DNA from: Streptomyces sp. NBC_00154
Lineage (GTDB): Bacteria > Actinomycetota > Actinomycetes > Streptomycetales > Streptomycetaceae
Direction of reading: 5' to 3'
Length of the DNA stretch: 64,000 nucleotides
NCBI RefSeq assembly: GCF_026342835.1
Contig: NZ_JAPEMI010000002.1
Coordinates: 186,001-250,000 of the forward strand
Shown: in pieces, positions 1-9,286 of the stretch
Position numbering within the stretch: the first letter of the stretch is position 1
Layout of the letters: each line of letters opens with the position of its first letter
Translations under genes and position numbers: made by a program
Notes under the pieces: generated by a model
What the model was told of the DNA's origin: nothing
The model's input: only the letters and a program-made list of their open reading frames with translations
Database searches by the model: none

Positions 1-1
1 C

Positions 2-816
<815 letters not shown>

Positions 817-820
<4 letters not shown>

Positions 821-1563
821 AGCTCACCCTGCGCGTCTGGCGCCAGAAGAACGCCGACGCCCCCGGCGCCATGTCCACCTACCAGGTGGACGGCATCTCG
901 CAGGACATGTCGTTCCTGGAAATGCTCGACACCCTCAACGAGGAGCTCATCCTCGCCGGAGACGATCCCGTCGCCTTCGACCACGACTGCCGTGAAGGCA
1001 TCTGCGGCGCCTGCAGCCTCGTCATCAACGGTGACGCCCACGGCCCGGAACGCACGACCACCTGCCAGCTCCACATGCGGTCGTTCCAGGACGGCGACAC
1101 GATCGACATCGAACCGTGGCGCGCCTCGGCCTTCCCGGTCGTCAAGGACCTGGTCGTGGACCGCTCGGCCTTCGACCGGATCATCCAGGCGGGCGGCTAC
1201 ATCTCCGCCCCGACCGGCACCGCACCCGACGCCCACGCCACCCCTGTGCCCAAGCCCGACGCCGACTTCGCGTTCGAGCACGCCGAGTGCATCGGCTGCG
1301 GCGCCTGCGTGGCGGCCTGCCCCAACGGCTCGGCGATGCTCTTCACCTCGGCGAAGATCAACCACCTCAACGTCCTGCCGCAGGGCGCCCCCGAGCGCGA
1401 GACGCGGGTGCTCGACATGGTCGACCAGATGGACAGCGAGGGCTTCGGCGGCTGCACGCTCACCGGGGAGTGTGCCACGGCCTGCCCGAAGGGCATCCCG
1501 CTGCCGTCCATCTCGGCCATGAACAAGGAGTGGCTGCGAGCGACCCGCAAGGTACACCGCTAG
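817..1563 (+). CDS. sdhB: Succinate dehydrogenase/fumarate reductase iron-sulfur subunit
   Basis: A 248-residue subunit that carries electrons from the flavoprotein to the membrane anchor. The ferredoxin-like N-terminal domain has CREGICGAC (Cys58, Cys63, Cys66, plus Cys83) for the [2Fe-2S] centre. The C-terminal domain has CIGCGACVAACP (Cys158, 161, 164, 168) for [4Fe-4S], and Cys213, 219 and 223 complete the last cluster. Length and cysteine pattern are normal for the actinobacterial type. The start at 817 is set by the ATGA overlap with the flavoprotein gene. No anchor gene follows, so it must lie upstream of the window. Confidence 0.95.
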
Positions 1564-1578
1564 AGTCTCGCCGTCATT

Positions 1579-1609
1579 CCGGTCCGGGAGCCGCCCGCTC
1601 CCGGACCGG
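1579..1609. terminator. Intrinsic terminator between convergent sdhB and uvrA-like gene
   Basis: A perfect 13-bp inverted repeat (CCGGTCCGGGAGC and its complement, loop of 5) lies just after the sdhB stop and before the end of the leftward UvrA-like gene. It can serve both strands. Confidence 0.8.
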
Positions 1610-1620
1610 AGGGCGAAGGC

Positions 1621-4044
1621 TCAGCCCAGTCGTAGCGCCGCCGACAGGTACGGTGCCGTCCGGCTGTCCGCCGCACCCGCCACCTCCGTCGGCGGTCCGG
1701 CGGCGACGATCCGGCCGCCCCGGTCCCCGCCGCCCGGACCGAGGTCGATCACCCAGTCGGCGCCCGCGACGACCGCCATGTCGTGCTCCACGACCACCAC
1801 CGTGCTGCCCCCGTCGACCAGCCCGTGCAACTGCCGCATCAGCACCTCGACATCGGCCGGATGCAGACCCGTGGTCGGCTCGTCGAGCAGATACAGGGTG
1901 TGGCCGCGGCGGGTGCGCTGCAACTCGGAGGCCAGCTTGATCCGCTGCGCCTCACCACCGGACAGCTCCGTCGCCGGCTGCCCCAGCCGCAGATAGCCGA
2001 GTCCGACATCGAGCAGCGTCCGCAGACTGCGCTCGGCGGCGGGCGTCCCCGCGAAGAAGCCGGCCGCCGACTCCACCGTCAGGTCCAGCACCTGCGCAAT
2101 GTTCAGCCCGCGCAGAGTCACCTCCAGCGTCTGCGGGTTGTACCGCGCACCATGACAGTCCGGGCAGGGCGCATACGTGCTCGGCAGAAAGAGCAGCTCG
2201 ACGGAGACGAACCCCTCGCCCTGGCAGGTCTCGCACCGCCCGCTCGCCACATTGAACGAGAACCGCCCCGCCCGGTAGCCGCGCTCGCGCGCCACGTCGG
2301 TCGCGGTGAACAGCTTCCGTACGACATCGAAAAGCCCGGTGTAGGTAGCCAGGTTGGAGCGCGGGGTACGGCCGATCGGCCGCTGGTCGACCTGGACGAG
2401 ACGGTCCACCGCCTCCAGCCCCAGCGCCGATGCGCACCCCGGCACGGGCCGCTCGGCGGGGAGATCGGCGGTCGGGGAAGCCTGTCGGTCAGCGAGGGCC
2501 CCGGCGAGCACCTGGCCGACCAGCGTCGATTTGCCCGAGCCGGAGACACCGGTGACCGCCGTGAACACCCCGAGCGGGAACGCGGCGTCGACTCCGCGCA
2601 CATTGTGCCGGTCCACACCGATCAGCTCCAGCCACCCGGAGGGCGTACGCGGCTCCCGTGCCGGCACCGGACCCCCGTCGAAGAGGAACCGTCGCGTCGC
2701 AGACTCCTGCACGTCCGCGAGCCCGGCCGGGGGTCCGCTGTGCAGCACCCTGCCCCCGTGCTCGCCGGCCAGCGGCCCCACGTCGACCAGCCAGTCCGCC
2801 TGCCGCACCACATCCATCTGGTGCTCCACGACGAAGACCGAGTTCCCGGCCTCCTTCAGCCGCCCGAGGACCGCGAGCAGCGACTCGGTGTCCGCCGGGT
2901 GCAGACCGGCCGACGGCTCGTCCAGCACATAGACGACCCCGAACAGCCCCGACCGCAGCTGCGTGGCGAGCCGCAGTCGCTGCAGCTCGCCGGAGGAGAG
3001 CGTCGGAGCCGTACGGTCGAGGCCGAGATAGCCGAGGCCGAGCTCGGTCACCGTCTCGATCCGGGCCAGCAGATCCGCCGTCAGCACCCGCGCGGTGTCG
3101 TCGCCGCCCGCGGCCGACAGCACCTCGGCGAGATCCGCGAGGGGAAGTGCGGCCAGCTCGGCGATCGTACGGCCCGCGAAGGTGACGGCCATCGCCTCCG
3201 GGCGCAGCCGGCTGCCGCCGCACACCGGGCAGGGGACACCGGTCAGGAAGCGTTCGGCCTTGGCCCGCAGGGTGCGGCTCCTGGAGTCCGCGAAGGTGTG
3301 CATCACGTAGCGCCGCGCGCTCATGTACGTGCCCTGGTAGGGGCGCTGGATCCGGCCGGCGTCACGCACCGGATGGACCGTCACCACCGGCTGCTCGTCG
3401 GTGAAGAGGATCCATTCCCGGTCCTTCGCGTCCAGCTCCCGCCACGGCCGGCCGATGTCGTACCCCAGCGTGTCCAGCACATCGCGCAGGTTCTTGCCCT
3501 GCCAGGCGCCCGGCCAGGCCGCGATCGCACCGTCGCGGATCGACAGCGACGGGTCGGGGACGAGCAGCTCCTCCGTGGTGCGATGGATCAGGCCCAGGCC
3601 GTGACACTCGGGGCAGGCCCCGGCGGCGGTGTTCGGCGAGAACGCGTCGGAGTCCAGCCGTTCGGCGCCCGCAGGATACTCCCCGGCGCGCGAGAACAGC
3701 ATCCGCAGCGAGTTGGACAGCGTGGTGACCGTGCCCACGGAGGACCGGGCGCCGGGCGCGGACCGGCGCTGCTCCAGGGAGACCGCGGGCGGCAGCCCGG
3801 TGATCTCGCCGACCTTGGGCGCGCCGACCTGGTGGATCAGCCGGCGGGCGTACGGGGCGACGGACTCGAAGTAGCGGCGCTGAGCCTCGGCGTAGATCGT
3901 CCCGAAGGCGAGCGAGGACTTCCCCGAGCCGGAGACGCCCGTGAAGACGGTGAGGGTGTCGCGCGGGATGTCGACCCGGACGTCCTGCAGATTGTTCTCG
4001 CGGGCGCCGCGCACCCGGACGTACCGATCGTGAGGGGTGGGCAT
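1621..4044 (-). CDS. Short UvrA-like excinuclease ABC ATPase (UvrA paralogue)
   Basis: An ABC-type DNA-damage ATPase of about 807 residues, clearly shorter than housekeeping UvrA (around 950). It has two complete nucleotide-binding units: Walker A GVSGSGKSS near residue 36 and GVSGSGKST near 500, and signature motifs LSSGELQR near 350 and LSGGEAQR near 693. Zinc-binding CPEC and CETCQGEG segments are present. The missing length fits the UvrA subgroup lacking the UvrB-binding insert, whose members are often linked to tolerance of DNA-binding drugs or to unknown repair roles. I chose ATG 4044, which has GGAG about 10 bases upstream, over an in-frame GTG at 4083. Confidence 0.9.
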   Translation of the reverse strand: MPTPHDRYVRVRGARENNLQDVRVDIPRDTLTVFTGVSGSGKSSLAFGTIYAEAQRRYFESVAPYARRLIHQVGAPKVGEITGLPPAVSLEQRRSAPGARSSVGTVTTLSNSLRMLFSRAGEYPAGAERLDSDAFSPNTAAGACPECHGLGLIHRTTEELLVPDPSLSIRDGAIAAWPGAWQGKNLRDVLDTLGYDIGRPWRELDAKDREWILFTDEQPVVTVHPVRDAGRIQRPYQGTYMSARRYVMHTFADSRSRTLRAKAERFLTGVPCPVCGGSRLRPEAMAVTFAGRTIAELAALPLADLAEVLSAAGGDDTARVLTADLLARIETVTELGLGYLGLDRTAPTLSSGELQRLRLATQLRSGLFGVVYVLDEPSAGLHPADTESLLAVLGRLKEAGNSVFVVEHQMDVVRQADWLVDVGPLAGEHGGRVLHSGPPAGLADVQESATRRFLFDGGPVPAREPRTPSGWLELIGVDRHNVRGVDAAFPLGVFTAVTGVSGSGKSTLVGQVLAGALADRQASPTADLPAERPVPGCASALGLEAVDRLVQVDQRPIGRTPRSNLATYTGLFDVVRKLFTATDVARERGYRAGRFSFNVASGRCETCQGEGFVSVELLFLPSTYAPCPDCHGARYNPQTLEVTLRGLNIAQVLDLTVESAAGFFAGTPAAERSLRTLLDVGLGYLRLGQPATELSGGEAQRIKLASELQRTRRGHTLYLLDEPTTGLHPADVEVLMRQLHGLVDGGSTVVVVEHDMAVVAGADWVIDLGPGGGDRGGRIVAAGPPTEVAGAADSRTAPYLSAALRLG

Positions 4045-4218
4045 GCGCGCGGGGCTCCGTACGGATCGGGACGGGGATGACACCTGAGGGCAAACAGCAC
4101 GATCCTAGGCGTCGATGGTGGCCGGGCCCGGGAAGAGGCCTGCCGCAGGCCGTGCGAAGTGACCTGGGAGTCCGGAGGTGTGGACGCGTTGTTCGGCGCC
4201 CAGGACACTGGAGGCGTG

Positions 4219-4704
4219 ATGGACGACGCCCGGCCGCTGGCCGTATTCGACCTGGACGGCACGCTCGCGGACAGCGGCCACCGGCAGCATTTCCTGGAAG
4301 GAGCCCGGCGTGACTGGGGCGGCTTCTTCGCCGCCGCCGTCGACGATCCGCCGCTCGACGAGGGCGTACGGCTGGTGCTGAGCAGCGCCGAGGAGTGCGA
4401 GATCAGATATCTCACCGGACGGCCCGAGCGCTGCCGCCGCGACACCGTGGCCTGGCTGGAGGAACAGGGCCTGCCCGAGGGGCGGGTGTACATGCGCCGC
4501 AACGACGACCGCCGGCCGGCCCGCCACACCAAGCTGGAGATCCTGAAGAGGCTGGGCCGGGAGCGTGACGTGCGGATGCTGGTCGATGACGACGAGCTGG
4601 TCTGTGATGCGGCCGAGCAGGCCGGGTTCGCCGTCGTGCGGGCCCGCTGGGCTGTGACCTCGGCTTCGATGCGGGACGCGCAGGAGCGCGAAGGGCGTAC
4701 GTGA
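4219..4704 (+). CDS. HAD-superfamily phosphatase, polynucleotide-kinase-3'-phosphatase type
   Basis: A 161-residue HAD hydrolase. Motif I is FDLDGTLAD (nucleophile Asp11, acid Asp13), motif II is YLTGRPERC, a conserved Lys precedes LEILKRL, and motif IV is LVDDDELV. The layout and the short cap match the PNKP-phosphatase-like acid phosphatases common in actinobacteria. The substrate is unknown. ATG 4219 has GGAGG directly upstream, so it is preferred over the earlier in-frame ATG at 4159. It runs head to head with the UvrA-like gene, which makes a repair link possible but unproven. Confidence 0.82.
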   Translation: MDDARPLAVFDLDGTLADSGHRQHFLEGARRDWGGFFAAAVDDPPLDEGVRLVLSSAEECEIRYLTGRPERCRRDTVAWLEEQGLPEGRVYMRRNDDRRPARHTKLEILKRLGRERDVRMLVDDDELVCDAAEQAGFAVVRARWAVTSASMRDAQEREGRT

Positions 4705-4713
4705 CGCCGTCGA

Positions 4714-4741
4714 GCCGGCCCGGTCGTCACGTCGGGCCGGC
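4714..4741. terminator. Terminator between convergent HAD phosphatase and dodecin genes
   Basis: A 9-bp inverted repeat GCCGGCCCG/CGGGCCGGC with a 10-base loop lies in the 60-base gap between the two stop codons. Confidence 0.6.
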
Positions 4742-4764
4742 CCGGCTGTGCGCGTTGCGCCGGC

Positions 4765-4980
4765 TCAGCTGGTCTCGTCGAGCCGGAAGCCCACCTTCAG
4801 GCCTACCTGGTAGTGCTCGATCCGGCCATCCACGATCTGCCCGCGCACCTGGGTGATCTCGAACCAGTCGAGGTTGTGCAACGTTTCCGAAGCCCTTGCG
4901 ACGCCCCTGCGGATGGCGTCATCGACCCCTTCGTGGGAGGTTCCTACGATTTCGGTGACCCGATAGGTGTGGCTTGACAT
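4765..4980 (-). CDS. Dodecin, small flavin-binding protein
   Basis: A 71-residue protein with the dodecin pattern: an N-terminal strand (YRVTEIVGTS), a helix (GVDDAIRRGVARASETL), the flavin-stacking Trp in NLDWFEI, and the closing strands with GRIEHYQVGLKVGF. Dodecins form hollow dodecamers that store or buffer flavins or flavin-CoA adducts in the cytoplasm. The start has a strong AAAGGAG ribosome site. It is a single-gene unit facing away from the sugar-binding lipoprotein gene. Confidence 0.93.
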   Translation of the reverse strand: MSSHTYRVTEIVGTSHEGVDDAIRRGVARASETLHNLDWFEITQVRGQIVDGRIEHYQVGLKVGFRLDETS

Positions 4981-5060
4981 CGTGTGTCTCCTTTCGTCCT
5001 TACCACGGTGCCCCATCCGACCCTGGTACGCGAGGGGTCGGGGTGGGGAACGTGTCGTGA

Positions 5061-5095
5061 ACTGGTCTTGACCAAATTGATTGGTCCATACCAAA
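5061..5095 (+). promoter_or_regulatory. Two adjacent dre-like (DasR) operators
   Basis: Two 16-bp sites stand 19 bp apart: ACTGGTCTTGACCAAA (5061-5076) and ATTGGTCCATACCAAA (5080-5095). The cores TGGTCTTGACCA and TGGTCCATACCA differ from the dre consensus TGGTCTAGACCA at one and three positions. DasR is the GntR-family regulator of N-acetylglucosamine and chitin use in Streptomyces. The sites sit about 90 bases before the lipoprotein start, where a repressor would block the promoter. A role for DasR is inferred from the motif. Confidence 0.72.
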
Positions 5096-5182
5096 ATCCA
5101 GCCACGCCCGTGCGAGCACCGCCCGCAGTCCCCCCACATCGGGTCCTGTACCAGTCGTGCTGTTTCGCAGAAGGTGACCCCT

Positions 5183-6439
5183 GTGAAGAACCGCGTACTC
5201 ATCGGCGCCGTCGCGCTCGTGTCCACCGTTGTACTGGGTGGCTGCGGCTATCTCCCGGGATCGGGTGGGTCCGGCGACAAGAAGGTCACGATCTGGCTGA
5301 TGAAGGACAGTGTTTCTGCCGACTTTCTGGACCGCTTCACGAAGTCGTACGAGGACGAACACCCCTCCATCGAACTGGAGTTCAAGATTCAGAGTTGGAG
5401 TGGAATCGGCCCCAAGGTCACCGCGGCCCTCAAGGGCGAGGACACCCCGGACGTCATCGAAGTCGGAAACACCCAGGTCGCCCAGTACGCGGAGAGCGGC
5501 GGTCTGCGCGACCTCACTCTCGAATCGATGCGTGACCTCGGCAGCGAGGACTGGCTGCCCGGCCTGGCCGACCCGGGCAGCATCGAGGGCATTCAGTACG
5601 GCATCCCCTGGTACGCGGCCAACCGTGTGGTGATCTACAACAAGGACCTCTTCGAGCAGGCAGGCATCAAGAACCCGCCGAAGACCCGGCAGGAGTGGAT
5701 CGAGGACAGCCGGGTGCTCAATCGGAAGGGCAACCAGGGCATGTATCTCGCGGGCCAGAACTGGTACGTACTCGCCGGGTTCATCTGGGACGAGGGCGGC
5801 GAGCTGGCCATCGACAACGGTGGCGAATGGGAAGGTGCCCTGGACACTCCCGCCGCACTCAGGGGCATGGCCTTCTACAAGGAACTCCAGTCGTACGGCA
5901 AAGGTCCCAAGGACGCCGACGAGGAAAGGCCCCCGCAGACCGACGTGTTCGCCAAGGGCGATGTCGCGCAGATCATCTCCGTGCCGGGCAGCGCAAAGCT
6001 CATCGAGCAGAAGAACCCCGAACTCAAGGGGAGACTCGGATACTTCCCGATCCCCGGCAAGACCGTGAAGAACCCCGGCTCCGTATTCACCGGCGGTTCC
6101 GATCTGATCGTTCCGGAGAAGGCGGCCGAGCGCAGCGCCGGTATAGACGTGATCACGGCGCTCGCGGGCGAGAAGTGGCAGGAGGACCTCGCCCGGACCA
6201 TGAGTTACGTGCCCAACAAGCCGACCCTCGCCCATGTCATCGAGGGCCAGGAGGGCACCGCCGCGATGGCCGAGGGCGCCAGGCGTGGGCATGCCACCCC
6301 CAGCTCGCCCCAGTGGGCGGCGGTCGAGGCCGCCAACCCCATCAAGCCGTACATGACGGCTGTCCTGCAGGGCGGCGACCCGCTGGAGGAGGCCAAGTCC
6401 GCCTCGGAACGGATCACCGCCCAGCTCGCGGGCAGCTGA
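5183..6439 (+). CDS. ABC-transporter sugar-binding lipoprotein (CUT1 type, DasA/NgcE-like)
   Basis: A 418-residue extracellular solute-binding protein. A signal peptide ends in the lipobox LGGC (Cys21), and the mature part is a two-lobe sugar-binding fold (KKVTIWLMKD, TPDVIEVGNTQ, GIPWYAANRVVIYNKDLFE). Such proteins deliver oligosaccharides to CUT1 permeases. No permease or ATPase gene is next to it, so it must share a transporter encoded elsewhere, as MsiK-dependent systems do for their ATPase. The dre-like pair upstream suggests amino-sugar or chito-oligosaccharide ligands. The GTG start follows AAGGTGA; a longer in-frame start would remove the lipoprotein signal. Confidence 0.88.
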   Translation: MKNRVLIGAVALVSTVVLGGCGYLPGSGGSGDKKVTIWLMKDSVSADFLDRFTKSYEDEHPSIELEFKIQSWSGIGPKVTAALKGEDTPDVIEVGNTQVAQYAESGGLRDLTLESMRDLGSEDWLPGLADPGSIEGIQYGIPWYAANRVVIYNKDLFEQAGIKNPPKTRQEWIEDSRVLNRKGNQGMYLAGQNWYVLAGFIWDEGGELAIDNGGEWEGALDTPAALRGMAFYKELQSYGKGPKDADEERPPQTDVFAKGDVAQIISVPGSAKLIEQKNPELKGRLGYFPIPGKTVKNPGSVFTGGSDLIVPEKAAERSAGIDVITALAGEKWQEDLARTMSYVPNKPTLAHVIEGQEGTAAMAEGARRGHATPSSPQWAAVEAANPIKPYMTAVLQGGDPLEEAKSASERITAQLAGS

Positions 6440-6633
6440 GGGACAGCTTGATCGGTGTACGGCAGGGCGCCCGGTCCGCCGCCCCGCACCTCGGGATTCA
6501 GCCGTCGCACATCCAGGCTCTCCACAGCGGTCATGTCGAATCCAGCCGGTCACGGAAGAAGTAAGGGGCCGGGCCGTCGCAGCAGTGCGGCAGCCCGGCA
6601 GCCGCCCTTGCCGATCCGTCCCCGGAGACCGTC

Positions 6634-7536
6634 ATGAACGCGCTGCCCACTCCACCGCTCGTCGCCGGACCACTCACCTCCGTCCCCTCCGTACCGCAGC
6701 AGCCCGCCCCGGTGCAGGTCACCCCGGCGCTGTCCGAAGCCCTGGCCCCGTCAGCCCGTCCGGCCGCGCCGCTCTACCGGGTCTCCCTCGCCGTCAGCCA
6801 GGAAGACGTGCGCGCCGCACAGCGGCTGCGCCACCAGGTCTTCGCCGGTGAACTCGGCGCCCGCCTCGACGGCCCCGAACCCGGCCTGGACAGCGACGCC
6901 TTCGACTCGTACTGCGACCACCTGCTGGTACGGGAGGTGGCGAGCGGCGACGTCATCGCCACGTACCGACTCCTGCCGCCCGAGCGGGCCCGGATCGCCG
7001 GCCGTCTCTACGCGGAGAGCGAATTCGATCTCGGCCGCCTCGGCCCGATCCGCGACGACCTGATCGAGGTCGGCCGCTCCTGCGTCCACCCGGCCCACCG
7101 GGACGGCGCCGTCATCGCCCTCATCTGGGCGGGCCTGGCCCGCTACATGGAGCGCAGTGGGCACAACTGGCTGGCCGGCTGCTGCTCGATCTCCTTGGCC
7201 GACGGCGGCGTGCTGGCCGCCGACTCCTGGGAGACGGTGCGGACGAAGTACCTGGCCCCCGAGGAGTACTGGGTCGCCCCGCACCGTCTCTGGCAGCCCA
7301 CCGCCGTCACCCGCCCCACCGGAGCCGTGGGCGCCGCCGGGCGGACCACCGCGCGCACCGGGCTCGCCGTCCTCCCGCCGCTCCTCCGCGGCTATCTGCG
7401 ACTCGGTGCCTGGGTCTGCGGGGCGCCCGCGCACGACCCGGACTTCAACGTCGCCGACCTCTACGTACTCCTGTCGCTGCGCCGCACCGACCCGCGCTAT
7501 CTGCGCCACTTCCTGTCACTCGCTCCGCTGACATGA
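6634..7536 (+). CDS. olsB: OlsB-type GNAT acyltransferase for lyso-ornithine lipid
   Basis: A 300-residue GNAT protein of the autoinducer-synthase/OlsB group, which moves a 3-hydroxyacyl chain from acyl-ACP to the alpha-amino group of ornithine. Typical segments are RLRHQVFAGEL, DSYCDHLLVRE, and EVGRSCVHPAHRDG before the acyl-CoA/ACP-binding core. The first 45 residues are Pro/Ala-rich and look disordered. It overlaps the next acyltransferase gene by four bases (ATGA), giving the classic olsB-olsA pair. Streptomyces are known to make ornithine lipids, notably when phosphate is short; no PHO box could be confirmed here. Confidence 0.87.
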   Translation: MNALPTPPLVAGPLTSVPSVPQQPAPVQVTPALSEALAPSARPAAPLYRVSLAVSQEDVRAAQRLRHQVFAGELGARLDGPEPGLDSDAFDSYCDHLLVREVASGDVIATYRLLPPERARIAGRLYAESEFDLGRLGPIRDDLIEVGRSCVHPAHRDGAVIALIWAGLARYMERSGHNWLAGCCSISLADGGVLAADSWETVRTKYLAPEEYWVAPHRLWQPTAVTRPTGAVGAAGRTTARTGLAVLPPLLRGYLRLGAWVCGAPAHDPDFNVADLYVLLSLRRTDPRYLRHFLSLAPLT

Positions 7537-8381
7537 GCGTCTGGCTGCCCACGGCACCCTGCACCCCGCACACCTGCGCCGGTCACACGGGCCCCGTGCG
7601 CGGCCGGCTCGCGGCGTCGGCCCTGCTGGTGGCGGGATGCATCGTCGTCCTCGTCGGCGTGGTGTGCGTCCCGGCCGTGCTGCTGCTCGGCCAGGCACCT
7701 CGCGACCGGTTGATCCGGTGGTGGGCATACGGGGTGGTGCGGGCGTTCGGCGTACGGGTACGGGTGATCGGCCGAGCGCAGCCACCGGCCGGAGAGGCGC
7801 ACGCCGGCGCGCTCGTCGTCGCGAACCACATCTCGTGGCTGGACATACCGCTCGTCGCCGCCGTGCTCCCCGGCCGGATGCTCGCCAAGAGCGAGATCCG
7901 GCGCTGGCCGGTGCTCGGCGCGCTCGCCGCCCTCGGCGGCACGCTGTTCGTCGAGCGCGACCGGCTGCGGGCGCTGCCCGCGACGGTGCGCGACATCGCG
8001 GGGGCGCTGCGCGGCGGGTCCCGGGTGGTGGTGTTCCCCGAAGGCAGCACCTGGTGCGGGCGCGGAACCGGCGGCCGGTTCCGGCCCGCCGCGTTCCAGG
8101 CCGCGCTCGACGCCCACGTCGATGTCCGCCCGGTACGCATCACCTACCGCACCGCGCGGCCGGGCGAGCCGGCCGCCGGCGCCGCCGCCTTCGTCGGGGA
8201 CGATCCGCTCACCGCCTCACTGTGGCGTGTGGTCACGGCGGCCGGGCTGACCGCAGAGATCCGCGTCCTGCCGCCGATCCCGGCGGGCACGCTGCCCGGC
8301 CGCCGCGTGCTCGCCGGTGCCGCTCAGACCGCCGTTGCCAGCGACAGTGCGAAGCGGTCCGCGGAATCCGTCCACCACTGA
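7533..8381 (+). CDS. olsA: OlsA/PlsC-type 1-acylglycerol-3-phosphate acyltransferase
   Basis: A 282-residue membrane-associated acyltransferase. An N-terminal hydrophobic segment (about residues 26-53) is followed by the catalytic NHISWLD (His99, Asp104) and the substrate motif FPEGSTW (168-174). As partner of OlsB it would O-acylate lyso-ornithine lipid; a phosphatidate-forming role is also possible for this family. It starts inside the olsB stop (ATGA). Its last 58 bases overlap, on the opposite strand, the end of egtD. Confidence 0.88.
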   Translation: MSVWLPTAPCTPHTCAGHTGPVRGRLAASALLVAGCIVVLVGVVCVPAVLLLGQAPRDRLIRWWAYGVVRAFGVRVRVIGRAQPPAGEAHAGALVVANHISWLDIPLVAAVLPGRMLAKSEIRRWPVLGALAALGGTLFVERDRLRALPATVRDIAGALRGGSRVVVFPEGSTWCGRGTGGRFRPAAFQAALDAHVDVRPVRITYRTARPGEPAAGAAAFVGDDPLTASLWRVVTAAGLTAEIRVLPPIPAGTLPGRRVLAGAAQTAVASDSAKRSAESVHH

Positions 8382-9286
8382 GTCAACCTCAGCCCGGCCG
8401 TGGCGAGCTCGCCACGGATCCCCTCCTTGCGGAACTTCGCCGACACCTCCGTGCGCATGTCCTCGCCGGCCTCGAACGGAACCACCAGATCCAGCCCGGG
8501 GATCTTCACCGTCAGCGCTCTGCGGGCCCGCAGGCGCATCTCGATCCACTCCTGCTGCCGGTCCCACAGCGCCACATGGTCGAAGTCGGCCGGGTCGAAG
8601 TCCGCGCCCAGCTCCCGGTCGACGACGGTCAGTACGTTCTTGTTGAACGCCGCCGTCACTCCGGCCGCATCGTCGTACGCCGCGACCAGCACCTCCTCGT
8701 CCTTCACCAGATCCGTGCCGAGCAGCAGCGCGTCGCCCGGCGAGAGCAGCGACCGTACGGACTTCAGGAACACCGCCCGCTCGTCCGGCAACAGGTTGCC
8801 GATCGTGCCGCCCAGGAACGCGACCAGCCGCGGTCCCGGAGTGTCGGGCAGGGCGAGCTCGCCCGTGAAGTCGGCGATCAGGGCGTGGACCGAGAGATCC
8901 GGCCGTTCCACGAGCAGCGCCTCGGCCGCGCCTCGCAGCGCGCTCTCGCTCACGTCCACCGGCACGTAGCTGTGCAGTCCGGGCAGCGCGTCCAGCAGAT
9001 GCCGGGTCTTCTCCGACGAGCCGGAACCCAGCTCGATCAGGGTCTTCGCCCCGGATGCCGCGGCGATCTCCGGCGCGCGGGCGACCAGGATCTCCCGCTC
9101 GGCGCGGGTCGGGTAGTACTCGGGGAGCCGGGTGATCTCCTCGAACAGTTCGCTGCCGTGCGCGTCGTAGAACCATTTGGGCGGCAGCGTCTTCGGGTGC
9201 CGGGTCAGGCCGTGCAGCACATCGGCGCGCAGCGCCGCGTCCGTCGCGTCCACCGGCAGGGTGCGGGTCAGCAGAAAGGGACTCAC
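8324..9286 (-). CDS. egtD: L-histidine N-alpha-methyltransferase EgtD
   Basis: A 320-residue SAM-dependent enzyme that trimethylates histidine to hercynine, the first step of ergothioneine synthesis. The SAM-binding motif is ELGSGSSEKT (85-94), and GGTIGNLLPDER and the AAFNKNVLTVVDREL stretch are family-typical. It is the last gene of the egtABCD operon; its GTG start overlaps the egtC stop (GTGA), and its end overlaps the convergent olsA by 58 bases. Confidence 0.96.
   Translation of the reverse strand: MSPFLLTRTLPVDATDAALRADVLHGLTRHPKTLPPKWFYDAHGSELFEEITRLPEYYPTRAEREILVARAPEIAAASGAKTLIELGSGSSEKTRHLLDALPGLHSYVPVDVSESALRGAAEALLVERPDLSVHALIADFTGELALPDTPGPRLVAFLGGTIGNLLPDERAVFLKSVRSLLSPGDALLLGTDLVKDEEVLVAAYDDAAGVTAAFNKNVLTVVDRELGADFDPADFDHVALWDRQQEWIEMRLRARRALTVKIPGLDLVVPFEAGEDMRTEVSAKFRKEGIRGELATAGLRLTQWWTDSADRFALSLATAV

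Noticed and set aside
1783..4080. A 765-codon plus-strand frame opposite the UvrA-like gene
   Set aside because: It is the GC-rich antisense shadow of the UvrA-like gene with no motifs of its own.
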